Assembly (NCBI GenBank): GCA_049324535.1
Contig: JBMOOG010000017.1
Span: forward strand, 22,876-86,875
Length of the DNA: 64,000 nucleotides
Direction: 5' to 3'
Source of the DNA: JBMOOG01 sp049324535
Lineage (GTDB): Bacteria; Pseudomonadota; Alphaproteobacteria; Rhodobacterales; Rhodobacteraceae
The notes under the pieces were generated by a model. It ran no database searches and had not been told where the DNA came from. It saw only the letters and a list, made by a program, of their open reading frames with translations. Shown here one piece after another: positions 17,499 to 26,441 of this stretch. Numbering within the stretch: the stretch's first letter is position 1; every line of letters begins with the position of its first letter. The translations under genes and the position numbers were made by a program.

Positions 17499-18694
17499 CC
17501 GGCCGGCGTCTGGGGCTGGTGGAGTTCACCGCGATGATGGCGATGCTCTTCGCCACCATCGCCTTCTCCATCGACGCGATGCTGCCCGCCCTGCCCGAGA
17601 TCGCGCGCGAGCTGACGCCGCTCGACATCAACCGCGCCCAGCTCGTGCTCGCGGCCTTCGTCTTCGGCATGGGGGCGGGCACGCTGGCCGCCGGGCCGCT
17701 CTCCGACAGCCTCGGCCGCAAGCCGGTGATCGCCGCGGGGTTTGCGCTCTACATCCTCGGCGCGGTGCTGGCCTACCGCGCGCCCTCGCTGGACTGGCTT
17801 CTGGCGGCGCGGCTGATCCAGGGGCTGGGCGTGGCCGGCCCCCGCATCGTCGGGCTCGCCCTGGTGCGCGATCTCTACGCGGGGCGCGAGATGGCGCGCG
17901 TCACCTCCTTCGTGATGACCGTGTTCATGATCGTGCCCGCGCTGGCCCCGTCGATCGGCGCGCTCATCATCCACGCCGCCGGCTGGCGGGGCGTGTTCGT
18001 GGCCTTCGTCCTCTTCGGGACGGTGGCGCTTGCCTGGGTGGGGATGCGCCAGCCGGAAACGCTGGCCCCGGACCGGCGCCGTCCGCTGTCGGTCGCAAGC
18101 CTCTGGACGGCCGCGCGCGAGGTGCTGACCAGCCGCGAGGTGATGACCTATGCGCTCGTCATGACGCTGGGCTTCGGCCAGATGTTCGCGCTCCTGTCCT
18201 CGGCCCAGCAGATCTTCGGCGAGACCTACGGGCGCGCCGAGGGCTTCCCGCTGTGGTTCGCGGCGATGGCGGTGCTGGCGGGGGGCGCCGGTCCGCTCAA
18301 CGCCCGCATGGTGACGCGGGTCGGCATGCGCCAGATGGTGGGCCGCGCCTACGCCGCGCAGGCGGTCTCGACGCTGGTCGTGGTCGGGCTCATGTCGGTG
18401 CTGACCGGGGATGCGGCCTTTGCGCTCTTCTTCCTTTGGGCCACCAGCGTGTTCTTCATGGCCGGGCTGACCTTCGGGAACCTGAACGCGCTGGCACTCC
18501 AGCGCATGGGCCACATCGCCGGCATGGCCGCGTCGATCGTCTCGGCGATCTCGACCATGATGGCGGTGGTGATCGCGGCGCCGGTCGGGCTGGCCTTCGA
18601 CGGCACGCCGCGGCCGGTGATGATCGGCGTGCTGCTCTGTTCGGCTCTGGCCTGGCTTCTGATGCGCACCACGCGGGTCTTTGCCCGGGCCTGA
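17495..18694 (+). CDS. Bcr/CflA-type MFS multidrug exporter
   Basis: A 399-residue transporter with 12 predicted membrane segments. The N-terminal FSIDAMLPALPEIA, the loop-2/3 GPLSDSLGRKPV motif and RLIQGLGVAGPRIVGLALVRD belong to the Bcr/CflA drug:H+ antiporter subfamily. It is translationally coupled to the FrnE-like gene by an ATGA overlap. The specific substrate cannot be predicted. Confidence 0.85.
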   Translation: MTGRRLGLVEFTAMMAMLFATIAFSIDAMLPALPEIARELTPLDINRAQLVLAAFVFGMGAGTLAAGPLSDSLGRKPVIAAGFALYILGAVLAYRAPSLDWLLAARLIQGLGVAGPRIVGLALVRDLYAGREMARVTSFVMTVFMIVPALAPSIGALIIHAAGWRGVFVAFVLFGTVALAWVGMRQPETLAPDRRRPLSVASLWTAAREVLTSREVMTYALVMTLGFGQMFALLSSAQQIFGETYGRAEGFPLWFAAMAVLAGGAGPLNARMVTRVGMRQMVGRAYAAQAVSTLVVVGLMSVLTGDAAFALFFLWATSVFFMAGLTFGNLNALALQRMGHIAGMAASIVSAISTMMAVVIAAPVGLAFDGTPRPVMIGVLLCSALAWLLMRTTRVFARA

Positions 18695-18721
18695 CCCGCG
18701 CGGACCGTCGGCGGCGGGCAG

Positions 18722-18757
18722 AAAAAGGCCCGGCCGGGCGGTGCCGCGGCCGGGCCT
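18722..18757 (-). terminator. terminator of the VPLPA-CTERM gene
   Basis: GGCCCGGCC (18727-18735) pairs perfectly with GGCCGGGCC (18748-18756). On the minus strand the stem is followed by five T. It lies 20 bases after the stop of the minus-strand gene and may also limit read-through from the exporter gene on the plus strand. Confidence 0.75.
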
Positions 18758-18777
18758 GCAATCGGGTGACGCCGACG

Positions 18778-19458
18778 TCAGGCGCGGCGGCGCGTGATCC
18801 GGCGCAGAAGCGCCCCGAAGCCGAGGGCGCCGGCCAGAAGCGGCAGGCCCGCAGGCGCCGGCACCGGTGCCGGCGGCGTCGGCGCCGTCGGGACCGAAGC
18901 GCGCGGCGCGCCGAAGGTGACGTTGTCCATGCCGAAGGCCTCGGTCAGCGGCAGCGCGCGCAGCACGACCTGGGTGAAGGCGGTGTCGCTGATGAAGCCG
19001 AAGAAGCTCCGCACCGAGGGCGTCACCACCGGCGGCAGCACCGTCTGCCCGAGCACCTCGAAGAGGCTGCGCTGGCCCTGCCCCTTGTCGTTGAACGCGC
19101 CGAAATCCGCGCCGAAGCCGTAGACCGGATTGGCGAAGGTGAACACCATCGTCTGGTTGTTGGTCAGGCCGCCGAAGACCTGCCGGCTGTTCGACGCGTA
19201 AAGCGGATCGACCCAGGCCTTCTTGTCGCCGATGAAGTTCCAGCTTGCGCTGGGCTGGCTGAAGGCCTGAAGCGTGAATCCGTTGAGCTGCACCGGCGCC
19301 CCGACCAGCGTCGTCTTGGCTGGGACGCTCTCGAAGGTCTCGATGGTGAGGCTGCCGAGCGCGGCCTCGAAGGACGTCCGGTCCGTGTAGCTGACGATGG
19401 CCGCGGAGGCGATCGACGGGATCGCCGCGCAGGCCGCGGACAGAAGAAGAAATCGCAT
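18778..19458 (-). CDS. secreted protein with VPLPA/PEP-CTERM sorting signal
   Basis: A 226-residue exported protein. It has a signal peptide (MRFLLLSAACAAIPSIASA) and a body with FESVPAKTTLVG, FANPVYGFGADFGAF and FTQVVLRALPL, seen in PEP-CTERM-type surface proteins. The C-terminus is VPAPAGLPLLAGALGFGALL followed by an arginine-rich tail. This is the tripartite signal (motif, hydrophobic segment, Arg cluster) processed by exosortases; the VPxPAGLPLL form is common in Rhodobacteraceae. It is probably anchored briefly, then released or displayed at the surface. ATG 19458 is chosen because GGGTGG lies upstream; a TTG seven codons earlier is possible. No exosortase gene is in the window. Confidence 0.8.
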   Translation of the reverse strand: MRFLLLSAACAAIPSIASAAIVSYTDRTSFEAALGSLTIETFESVPAKTTLVGAPVQLNGFTLQAFSQPSASWNFIGDKKAWVDPLYASNSRQVFGGLTNNQTMVFTFANPVYGFGADFGAFNDKGQGQRSLFEVLGQTVLPPVVTPSVRSFFGFISDTAFTQVVLRALPLTEAFGMDNVTFGAPRASVPTAPTPPAPVPAPAGLPLLAGALGFGALLRRITRRRA

Positions 19459-19583
19459 TTGCACCACCCGATTGCCCAAAAAAAGCCATTAACGCTTAGA
19501 CCGGGTCGGACGGCCGCGATAGGGGGAAACACACAAGATCCCGCACGACGCGGCGCGCCAGACACAGTGTGTTGACTTTGGCG

Positions 19584-22500
19584 TTATTGTTTCCGGGCGG
19601 GGCGCGGCGATCCGGCAGTACTGCCGCCTTTCGCGGCACGCCCCGGCGACTCGGGGGCGGGCGGACGCGGACCGGCGGCCTTTTCGGCCAGGTCCTTCGC
19701 GATCTGGAAGGCGCCCTTGATCCGCTCGGCGTCCGAGGAGAAGGCGCGCGCGATCACCAGCCGGTTGTCCTTGATGCGGGCCTGCCCGGCCTGCGCCTGA
19801 AGGTATTCCACCAGTCCGGCCGGATTGGCGAACCGATCCTGGAGGAACTGGACGGTGGCGCCCTTGGGTCCGATGTCGAGCCGCGCGATCCCGGCGCGCC
19901 GACAGGCGCCCTTGACGCGAACGACCAGAAGCAAGGTGTTGACCTCGCGCGGCAATTCCCCGAACCGGTCGATCAGCTCCGCGGCAAAGCCCTCGAGCTC
20001 GACCTTGGTCGAGAGCGACGAGAGCCGCCGGTAGAGCCCGAGCCGCACGTCGAGGTCCGGCACATAGGTGTCGGGGATCAGCACCGGCACGCCGAGGTTG
20101 ATCTGCGGCGACCAGTCGCCGTCGGTCTCGGCCACAGCCAGATCGCCGGCCTTGAGCCGCGCGATCGTTTCCTCGAGCATCTGCTGGTAGAGTTCGTAGC
20201 CCACTTCCTTGATGTGGCCGGACTGCTCCTCGCCCAGAAGGTTGCCGGCCCCGCGCAGGTCGAGATCCTGCGAGGCGAGCGAGAACCCCGCCCCGAGACT
20301 GTCGAGCGAACCGAGCAGCCGCAACCGCTTTTCCGCGTTCGGCGTCAGCGGGTTGCGCGGCTTTGTTGTCAGGTAGCAATAGGCGCGGACCTTGGCGCGC
20401 CCGACCCGCCCCCGGATCTGGTAGAGCTGCGACAGCCCGAACATGTCGGCGCGGTGGACGATCATGGTGTTGGCGGTCGGGATGTCGAGACCGGATTCGA
20501 CGATGGTCGTGGCCAGCAGCACGTCGTATTTGCCGTCGTAGAAGGCGTTCATCCGGTCGTCGAGCTCGCCCGCCGCCATCTGGCCGTGCGCCACCACAAC
20601 GCTCACCTCGGGTACATGGCTGCGCAGGAACTCCTCGATCTCGGGCAGGTCGCTGATGCGGGGCACCACGTAGAAGGACTGGCCGCCGCGGAATCGCTCG
20701 CGCAGGAGCGCCTCGCGGATCGTCACCGCGTCGAACTCGCTCACATAGGTGCGGATCGCCAGCCGGTCGACCGGGGGCGTCGCGATGATCGACAGATCCC
20801 GCACCCCCGACAGCGACAGTTGCAGCGTGCGCGGGATCGGCGTCGCGGTCAGGGTCAGGACGTGGATTTCCGAGCGCAGCTCCTTGAGGCGCTCCTTGTG
20901 GGCGACGCCGAAATGCTGTTCCTCGTCAATGACAAGAAGGCCGAGGTTGAAGAACCGCACCCCCTTGGCCAGCACCGCATGGGTGCCCACTACGATGTCC
21001 ACGGTCCCCTCGGCCAGACCCTGCCGCGTGCGGTCGGCATCGCGCGCCGAGACGAAGCGCGACAGCGGCCGCACCTCGATCCCGGTGCCGCGGAACCGCT
21101 CCGAAAAGGTGCGGAAATGCTGGCGTGCGAGAAGCGTGGTCGGCGCGATCACCGCCACCTGCGCGCCGGACTGCACGGCGACGAAGGCCGCGCGCATGGC
21201 AACCTCGGTCTTGCCGAAGCCCACGTCGCCCACCACCAGCCGGTCCATCGGCCGGCCCGCGCGCAGGTCCGCGACCACATCGGCGATGGCCGAAAGCTGG
21301 TCGTCGGTCTCCTGATAGGGAAAGCGCGCCGCGAAGGCGTCCCATTCATGATGCGGCGCCTCCATGATCGGGGCCGCCCGCAAGAGCCGCTCGGCCGCGA
21401 TCCGCATCAGCCGGTCGGCGATCTGGCGGATGCGTTCCTTGAGCCGCGCCTTCTTGGCCTGCCAGGCGCCGCCGCCGAGCTTGTCGAGAAGCCCCTCCTC
21501 GTGGCCGTAGCGCGACAGAAGCTCGATGTTCTCGACCGGCAGGAACAGCCGGTCGCCGCCGGCGTATTCCAGCGCCACGCATTCATGCGGCGCGCCGAGC
21601 GCGGTGATGGTCTCAAGCCCCTTGTAGCGCCCGACCCCGTGCTCGACATGCACCACCAGATCGCCCGGCGACAGCGACTGCGCCTCGGTCAGGAAGTTGT
21701 CGGCGCGCCGGCGCTTGCGGGCGGACCGGATCAGCCGCTCGCCCAGCACGTCCTGTTCGGAGATCACGGTCAGGCCCTCGGCCTCGAAGCCGTGCTCGAG
21801 CGGCCAGACAGCGAGCGACAGGCCCGAGGTGCCCACGTCGCGGATGTCGCGCGCAAGCCGCGCGCCGGTCAGACCCTCGTCCTCGATCAGCCCCTTCAGC
21901 CGCTCGCGGGCGCCGTCCGAGTAGCTCGCGACCACCACGGCGCCCTGCCGCAGGCGCGTCTGAACGTGATCGACCAGTGCCTTGAAGAGGCTCACGTTTT
22001 CCAGTTGCCTCTCTGGCGCGAAATTGCGCCCGATCCGCCCGCCTGCGTCCAGAGCCCCCGGCCCGGTCGGCTGGGGCAGCACCGAGAGCTGCACCGTGCG
22101 CCGCCCCGCGAGCGCCGCGTCCCAGGCGGTCTCGTCCAGGTAGAGAAGCCCCGGCGGGCAGGGCTTGTAGACCGAATCCACCCGGTCGCGCCGGCCCATC
22201 GCCTCGCGCCGCGCGTCGTAGGCATCGTCCACCGCCTCCCACCGCGCCAGCCGCGCCGGCGCGGTCTGGTCGTCGAGCATGACCGTGGCCTCGGGCACGT
22301 AGTCGAAGAGCGTCTCGAGCCGGTCGTGGAAGAAGGGCAGCCAGTGCTCCATGCCCGAATGCTTGCGCCCGGCGCTCACCGCCTCGTAGAGCGGATCGTC
22401 GGTGCCGGCCGCGCCGAACTCGAGCCGGTAGTTCTGGCGGAACCGGGTGATGGCGGCCTCGTCGAGGATGACCTCCGAAACCGGCGCGAGTTCCACGGCG

Positions 22501-23105
22501 GTCAGCTTTTCGGTGGTGCGCTGTGTGGCCGCGTCGAACCGGCGCGCGCCTTCCAGCACGTCCCCGAAGAGGTCGAGCCGCACCGGACCGCCGGACCCCG
22601 GCGGATAGATGTCGATGATGCCGCCGCGGATGGCGTAGTCGCCCGGCTCGGACACGGTCGGGGTCTGCGCGAACCCGGCGCGGGCGAGGTAGGCGCGCAG
22701 CGCCCCCTCGTCCACCCGCCCGCCGACCTTGGCCCGGAAGGCCGCCTCGCGCACCACGGCGCGGGCGGGCAGCCGCTGGGTCGCGGCGTTGAGCGTGGTG
22801 AGCAGCACGAACGGCCCGGGGACCCCGTGCGACAGCGCCGCCAGCGTCGCCATCCGTGCGGCCGACACGTCCGGGTTGGGCGAGACGCGGTCATAGGGCA
22901 GGCAGTCCCAGGCCGGGAAGGTCAGCACCACCGCCTCGGGCGCCATGAAGGCGAGCGCGGCGCGCATCTCCTCCATGCGCTTGTCGTCGCGCGCGACATG
23001 CACCACCTGCCCCGCCGAGGCGAGTTCGCGCGCGACGAGCCGGGCGTCGAACCCCTCGGGGGCGCCGGAAAGCAGGATGTGCCGCGGATCGCGCAAAGCG
23101 GTCAT
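19584..23105 (-). CDS. mfd: transcription-repair coupling factor Mfd
   Basis: A 1173-residue Mfd. It removes RNA polymerase stalled at lesions and recruits UvrA. The N-terminal UvrB-like module includes FPAWDCLPYDRVSPN. The CarD-type polymerase-interaction domain starts near residue 480 (SLSPGDLVVHVEHGVGRYKGL). The RecG-like translocase has Walker A GDVGFGKTE near 622, the DEEQ box near 727 and LTATPIPRTLQLSLSG. The C-terminal TRCF domain follows. The last 35 or so residues are Pro/Arg/Lys-rich and variable. Length is typical. Confidence 0.97.
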   Translation of the reverse strand: MTALRDPRHILLSGAPEGFDARLVARELASAGQVVHVARDDKRMEEMRAALAFMAPEAVVLTFPAWDCLPYDRVSPNPDVSAARMATLAALSHGVPGPFVLLTTLNAATQRLPARAVVREAAFRAKVGGRVDEGALRAYLARAGFAQTPTVSEPGDYAIRGGIIDIYPPGSGGPVRLDLFGDVLEGARRFDAATQRTTEKLTAVELAPVSEVILDEAAITRFRQNYRLEFGAAGTDDPLYEAVSAGRKHSGMEHWLPFFHDRLETLFDYVPEATVMLDDQTAPARLARWEAVDDAYDARREAMGRRDRVDSVYKPCPPGLLYLDETAWDAALAGRRTVQLSVLPQPTGPGALDAGGRIGRNFAPERQLENVSLFKALVDHVQTRLRQGAVVVASYSDGARERLKGLIEDEGLTGARLARDIRDVGTSGLSLAVWPLEHGFEAEGLTVISEQDVLGERLIRSARKRRRADNFLTEAQSLSPGDLVVHVEHGVGRYKGLETITALGAPHECVALEYAGGDRLFLPVENIELLSRYGHEEGLLDKLGGGAWQAKKARLKERIRQIADRLMRIAAERLLRAAPIMEAPHHEWDAFAARFPYQETDDQLSAIADVVADLRAGRPMDRLVVGDVGFGKTEVAMRAAFVAVQSGAQVAVIAPTTLLARQHFRTFSERFRGTGIEVRPLSRFVSARDADRTRQGLAEGTVDIVVGTHAVLAKGVRFFNLGLLVIDEEQHFGVAHKERLKELRSEIHVLTLTATPIPRTLQLSLSGVRDLSIIATPPVDRLAIRTYVSEFDAVTIREALLRERFRGGQSFYVVPRISDLPEIEEFLRSHVPEVSVVVAHGQMAAGELDDRMNAFYDGKYDVLLATTIVESGLDIPTANTMIVHRADMFGLSQLYQIRGRVGRAKVRAYCYLTTKPRNPLTPNAEKRLRLLGSLDSLGAGFSLASQDLDLRGAGNLLGEEQSGHIKEVGYELYQQMLEETIARLKAGDLAVAETDGDWSPQINLGVPVLIPDTYVPDLDVRLGLYRRLSSLSTKVELEGFAAELIDRFGELPREVNTLLLVVRVKGACRRAGIARLDIGPKGATVQFLQDRFANPAGLVEYLQAQAGQARIKDNRLVIARAFSSDAERIKGAFQIAKDLAEKAAGPRPPAPESPGRAAKGGSTAGSPRPARKQ

Positions 23106-23120
23106 GCCCCCCTGCCCCGT

Positions 23121-23645
23121 CTAGCCGAGGATCGAGACGTTGTAGTTCTGGAGCATCCCCCAGAAGGCGGTGACGAAGATCGACACCATGCCGATCACCT
23201 GCACCCAGACCCGGTGCCGCCAGAGGATGCGGTGCAGCGCGTCGTCCCGCGGCTGGTCGGCCTCGATCCGGTGCGCGAGGCGCACGGTCAGAAGCCCCAC
23301 GACCGACAGCGGGGCCATGATGAGCACCAGCGCCTGCGCGAATTCGACGTGGTAGACGAAGCCGAGCAGCAGCAGCACGCACAGGACGAACGCCACACCC
23401 GAAATGACCCAGACCCCGGCGACCCGGGTGATGTAGAGCACACGGTGCGTGGCGGCCCGCACCATGTCCTCGAGGTCGATTTCGGCCTGACCGCCGAGCC
23501 GGCGGGCGCGCATCACCATGTCGAAGGGCACGCCCATGATCCAGTGCGAGGCCCGGCTCCAGGTCACGGCCAGCGCGATCCAGTACCACAGGTTGGAGAA
23601 GGACCGCATGTCGATGAGATCGAAGATGGTCCGTGTCCAGTCCAA
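23121..23645 (-). CDS. small multi-pass membrane protein, unknown
   Basis: A 174-residue protein with about four hydrophobic segments: near 20-40 (LWYWIALAVTWSRASHWIMG), 75-98 (GVWVISGVAFVLCVLLLLGF), 103-125 and 152-170. The likely start is TTG 23645 because GCAGGAG lies six bases upstream; the next ATG would remove the first 13 residues. It sits 15 bases before mfd on the same strand and is probably co-transcribed with it. I do not recognise a characterised homologue. Confidence 0.65.
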   Translation of the reverse strand: MDWTRTIFDLIDMRSFSNLWYWIALAVTWSRASHWIMGVPFDMVMRARRLGGQAEIDLEDMVRAATHRVLYITRVAGVWVISGVAFVLCVLLLLGFVYHVEFAQALVLIMAPLSVVGLLTVRLAHRIEADQPRDDALHRILWRHRVWVQVIGMVSIFVTAFWGMLQNYNVSILG

Positions 23646-23780
23646 ATCATGCTCCTGCGGGTCCGGGCGGCCGATGGGGCGGACCCTAGCCGTGCGCTGC
23701 GGCGGTTTCCACCCTTGAGACCGCCGCGAAAGCGTGTAACCCGTAGCAGAGCGCCCGCCAAGAGCCAGCCGGAGCCCGCC

Positions 23781-24785
23781 ATGTCGCGTCATCCCCATCA
23801 TCACGCCCCCTTCCCCGCCGGGCGTTTCCGCCGGTTGCGGCGCACCGCGGCGCTGCGCGACCTGATGCAGGAGCACCGCCTGTCGGTGAAGGACCTGATC
23901 TGGCCGGTGTTCGTGACCGACGTGCCGGGCGCGGATGCGCCGGTGCCCTCGATGCCGGGGGTGGTGCGCCGCACCGTCGAGGGCGCGGTCCGCGCGGCCG
24001 AAGAGGCCGCGATGGTCGGGATCCCGGCGCTCTGCCTCTTTCCCTACACCGATCCCGCCCTGCGCACCGAGGATTGCGCCGAGGCCTGGAACCCCGACAA
24101 CCTGTCGAACCGGGCCGTGCGCGCGATCAAGGCGGCGGTGCCCGAGATCGCGGTGATGACCGATGTCGCGCTCGACCCCTACAACGCCAACGGCCATGAC
24201 GGTCTCGTGCGCGACGGCGTGATCCTGAACGACGAGACCATCGAGGCGCTGGTGCGCATGGCGATCGCGCAGGCCGAGGCCGGGGCCGACATTCTGGGCC
24301 CTTCGGACATGATGGACGGGCGGATCGGGGCGATGCGCGCCGCGCTCGAACGCGCCGGCCACAAGGATGTGGCGATCCTGAGCTACGCGGCGAAATACGC
24401 CTCGAGCTTCTACGGGCCCTTCCGTGACGCGGTGGGGGCGTCGGGGCGTCTGGTGGGCGACAAGAAGACCTATCAGATGAATCCCGGCAATTCCGACGAG
24501 GCGCTGCGGCTGGTGGCGCGCGATCTGGCCGAAGGCGCGGACATGGTGATGGTCAAGCCGGGGCTGCCCTATCTGGACATCTGCCGGCGGGTGAAGGAGA
24601 CGTTCGGCGCGCCGACCTACGCCTATCAGGTGTCGGGCGAATACGCGATGCTCAAGGGCGCGGTGCTCAACGGCTGGCTTTCCGAGGCCGCGATCCTCGA
24701 AAGCCTTCTGGCCTTCAAGCGGGCCGGCTGCGACGGGATCCTCACCTATTTCGCGCCCGATGCGGCGCGGGCGCTGGCCGACTAG
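23781..24785 (+). CDS. hemB: porphobilinogen synthase (delta-aminolevulinate dehydratase)
   Basis: A 334-residue HemB that condenses two 5-aminolevulinate molecules to porphobilinogen in tetrapyrrole synthesis. The Schiff-base lysine is in MVMVKPGLPYLDI, and the second active-site Lys is in ILSYAAKYASSFYGPFRDA. The metal-site region reads TDVALDPYNANGHDG, lacking the cysteine cluster of Zn-dependent enzymes. That fits the Mg/K-type HemB of alphaproteobacteria. ATG 23781 follows GGAG. It diverges from the mfd-side genes and converges on dhaL. Confidence 0.96.
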   Translation: MSRHPHHHAPFPAGRFRRLRRTAALRDLMQEHRLSVKDLIWPVFVTDVPGADAPVPSMPGVVRRTVEGAVRAAEEAAMVGIPALCLFPYTDPALRTEDCAEAWNPDNLSNRAVRAIKAAVPEIAVMTDVALDPYNANGHDGLVRDGVILNDETIEALVRMAIAQAEAGADILGPSDMMDGRIGAMRAALERAGHKDVAILSYAAKYASSFYGPFRDAVGASGRLVGDKKTYQMNPGNSDEALRLVARDLAEGADMVMVKPGLPYLDICRRVKETFGAPTYAYQVSGEYAMLKGAVLNGWLSEAAILESLLAFKRAGCDGILTYFAPDAARALAD

Positions 24786-24820
24786 GCGCAGCGCCCGGGG
24801 CCGTCCCCTCCGCCGATCCG

Positions 24821-25432
24821 TCAGCCCTGCCCGGCGATCGCCCGCACGATCGCGGTCATCGCGAGCATTCCCGGATCGTCCATGCCGATGGTCCGGTCGC
24901 CGAAGATGCGCGCGCGGCCGACCGTCGCGGGACGGTCGCGCAGGTTGCGCTGCGCCGCCTCGGCCCCGGCGATGGCGGCCGAGGCGATCTTCGCGGGATC
25001 GGTCAGCCCCGCCGTGGCCCCCGCGACCGCGTCGAGGCTGTCGAGCACGGTCTTGCCGCCGAGTTCCGCCTTGCCGCGCGCCTGCATCGCGTCTCGGGCG
25101 GCCGCGACCAGCGCCGAGGTTTCGGACGGCTCGACCGCCTCGCGTCCCTTCAGCGCCTTGGCCATGGCCATGAGCCCGGTCGCCATGAGCGTGCCGTAGG
25201 ACGACCCGGAGGTGCGGGTGAAGGCCTGCGCGCAGGCCAGAAGCGCCTGGCCGAGATCGGCGGGCAGGCCGGGCGCAAGCTCGTCCACCGCCGCGGTTCC
25301 GCGCGCCAGCGTCACCCCGAGGTCCCCGTCGCCAAGCGCCCCGTCGGCGGCGTTCAGCGCATCGAACTCGCGCGCCATCGCCTCCTTCAGGCGTGCGGCC
25401 GCCCCGCGCAGGTCGGCAACCGTCCAGCTCAT
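24821..25432 (-). CDS. dhaL: dihydroxyacetone kinase-type subunit L (DhaL)
   Basis: A 203-residue all-helical nucleotide-binding subunit. The Mg-ADP aspartates D30, D35 and D37 (AADGALGDGDLG) fall at the same numbers as in E. coli DhaL. The later SGSSYGTLMATGL and GKTVLDSLDA blocks are also present. It would supply the phosphate to the ketone bound by DhaK. No DhaM/PTS component is nearby, so an ATP-dependent kinase is more likely than a PTS-linked one. It overlaps dhaK by four bases and is the last gene of the ten-gene operon. The real substrate could be dihydroxyacetone or a ketotetrose such as erythrulose. Confidence 0.85.
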   Translation of the reverse strand: MSWTVADLRGAAARLKEAMAREFDALNAADGALGDGDLGVTLARGTAAVDELAPGLPADLGQALLACAQAFTRTSGSSYGTLMATGLMAMAKALKGREAVEPSETSALVAAARDAMQARGKAELGGKTVLDSLDAVAGATAGLTDPAKIASAAIAGAEAAQRNLRDRPATVGRARIFGDRTIGMDDPGMLAMTAIVRAIAGQG

Positions 25433-26430
25433 CGCACGCTCCAGAACGCGCAGTCGCAGGGCGCCTTGAGAAGCGCCTCGAGCTCGGCGTCGAGCTTGCA
25501 GAGCGTGAAGGACACGCCCGCCATCTCCATCGAGGTCGCGTAGCGCCCGACCAGCGGCATGACGATGCTGGCCCCCGTCGCCTCGAGCCGCGCCTTGACC
25601 ACGCGGTAGAGGATGTAGAGCTCTTCGGGCGGGGTCGCGCCGAGCGAGTTCACCATCACCGACACCCGGTCCCCCTTCGCAAGCGGCATGTCGGCAAGAA
25701 GCCGGTCCATCATCTCGCCGGCAATGGCGTCGGCCGGGCGCAGCTTGTCGCGCCAGACCCCCGGCTCGCCGTGGATGCCCATGCCCATCTCCATCTCGTC
25801 CTCGCCGATCTGGAAGGTGGGCCGGCCGGCCTGCGGCACCGTGCAGGGCGAGAGCGCCGCGCCCACCGACCGGCAGGCGTCGGCGGCCTTCTGCGCCACC
25901 GCCGTCACCGCGTCGAGATCGCGGCCTTCCTCGGCCGCCGCGCCCGCGATCTTGAAGGCATAGACCATGCCGGCCACGCCGCGGCGCTTGGCGGCCTCGG
26001 CCGGGGGTGCGCTGGCGATGTCGTCGGCGAGGATCACGGTGGTGCAGCGGATGTCCTCGAACTCGACCAGATCCCCGGCCATGTCGAAGTTCATGATGTC
26101 GCCGCCGTAATTGCCGTAAAGCCGGAGCACCCCCGCGCCCTGGTCGGCGGCGCGGATCGCGTCGGCCATCTGTTCGGCCGAGGGGCTGGCGAACACGTCC
26201 CCGATGGCGCAGGCGTCTAGGAGCCCCGGGCCGACATAGCCGGTGAAGACCGGCAGATGCCCCGAGCCCCCGCCCGAGACGATGCCGACCTTGCCCTTGC
26301 GCCCCGGCGTTGCCCGGGCGACCACCCGGCCGCTGTCGCCATGCAGGCGGTAGAACTCCGGATGCGCCGCCGTCAGACCGGCCAGCATCTCGTCGACGTA
26401 ATCGGCTGGGTTGTTCAGGATCTTTTTCAT
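25429..26430 (-). CDS. dhaK: dihydroxyacetone kinase-type subunit K (DhaK)
   Basis: A 333-residue ketone-binding subunit. The glycine-rich GIVSGGGSGHLPVFTGYVG includes a substrate-contacting His, and DIMNFDMA is conserved. The catalytic H220 (MGMGIHGEPG) forms a covalent hemiaminal with the carbonyl of short ketoses in this family. It converts a hydroxymethyl ketone to its phosphate together with DhaL. It lies 11 bases after the second permease gene in a continuous operon. This indicates that the ketone comes from the sugar imported by the ABC transporter. Confidence 0.88.
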   Translation of the reverse strand: MKKILNNPADYVDEMLAGLTAAHPEFYRLHGDSGRVVARATPGRKGKVGIVSGGGSGHLPVFTGYVGPGLLDACAIGDVFASPSAEQMADAIRAADQGAGVLRLYGNYGGDIMNFDMAGDLVEFEDIRCTTVILADDIASAPPAEAAKRRGVAGMVYAFKIAGAAAEEGRDLDAVTAVAQKAADACRSVGAALSPCTVPQAGRPTFQIGEDEMEMGMGIHGEPGVWRDKLRPADAIAGEMMDRLLADMPLAKGDRVSVMVNSLGATPPEELYILYRVVKARLEATGASIVMPLVGRYATSMEMAGVSFTLCKLDAELEALLKAPCDCAFWSVR

Positions 26431-26441
26431 CGGAGTCCCCT

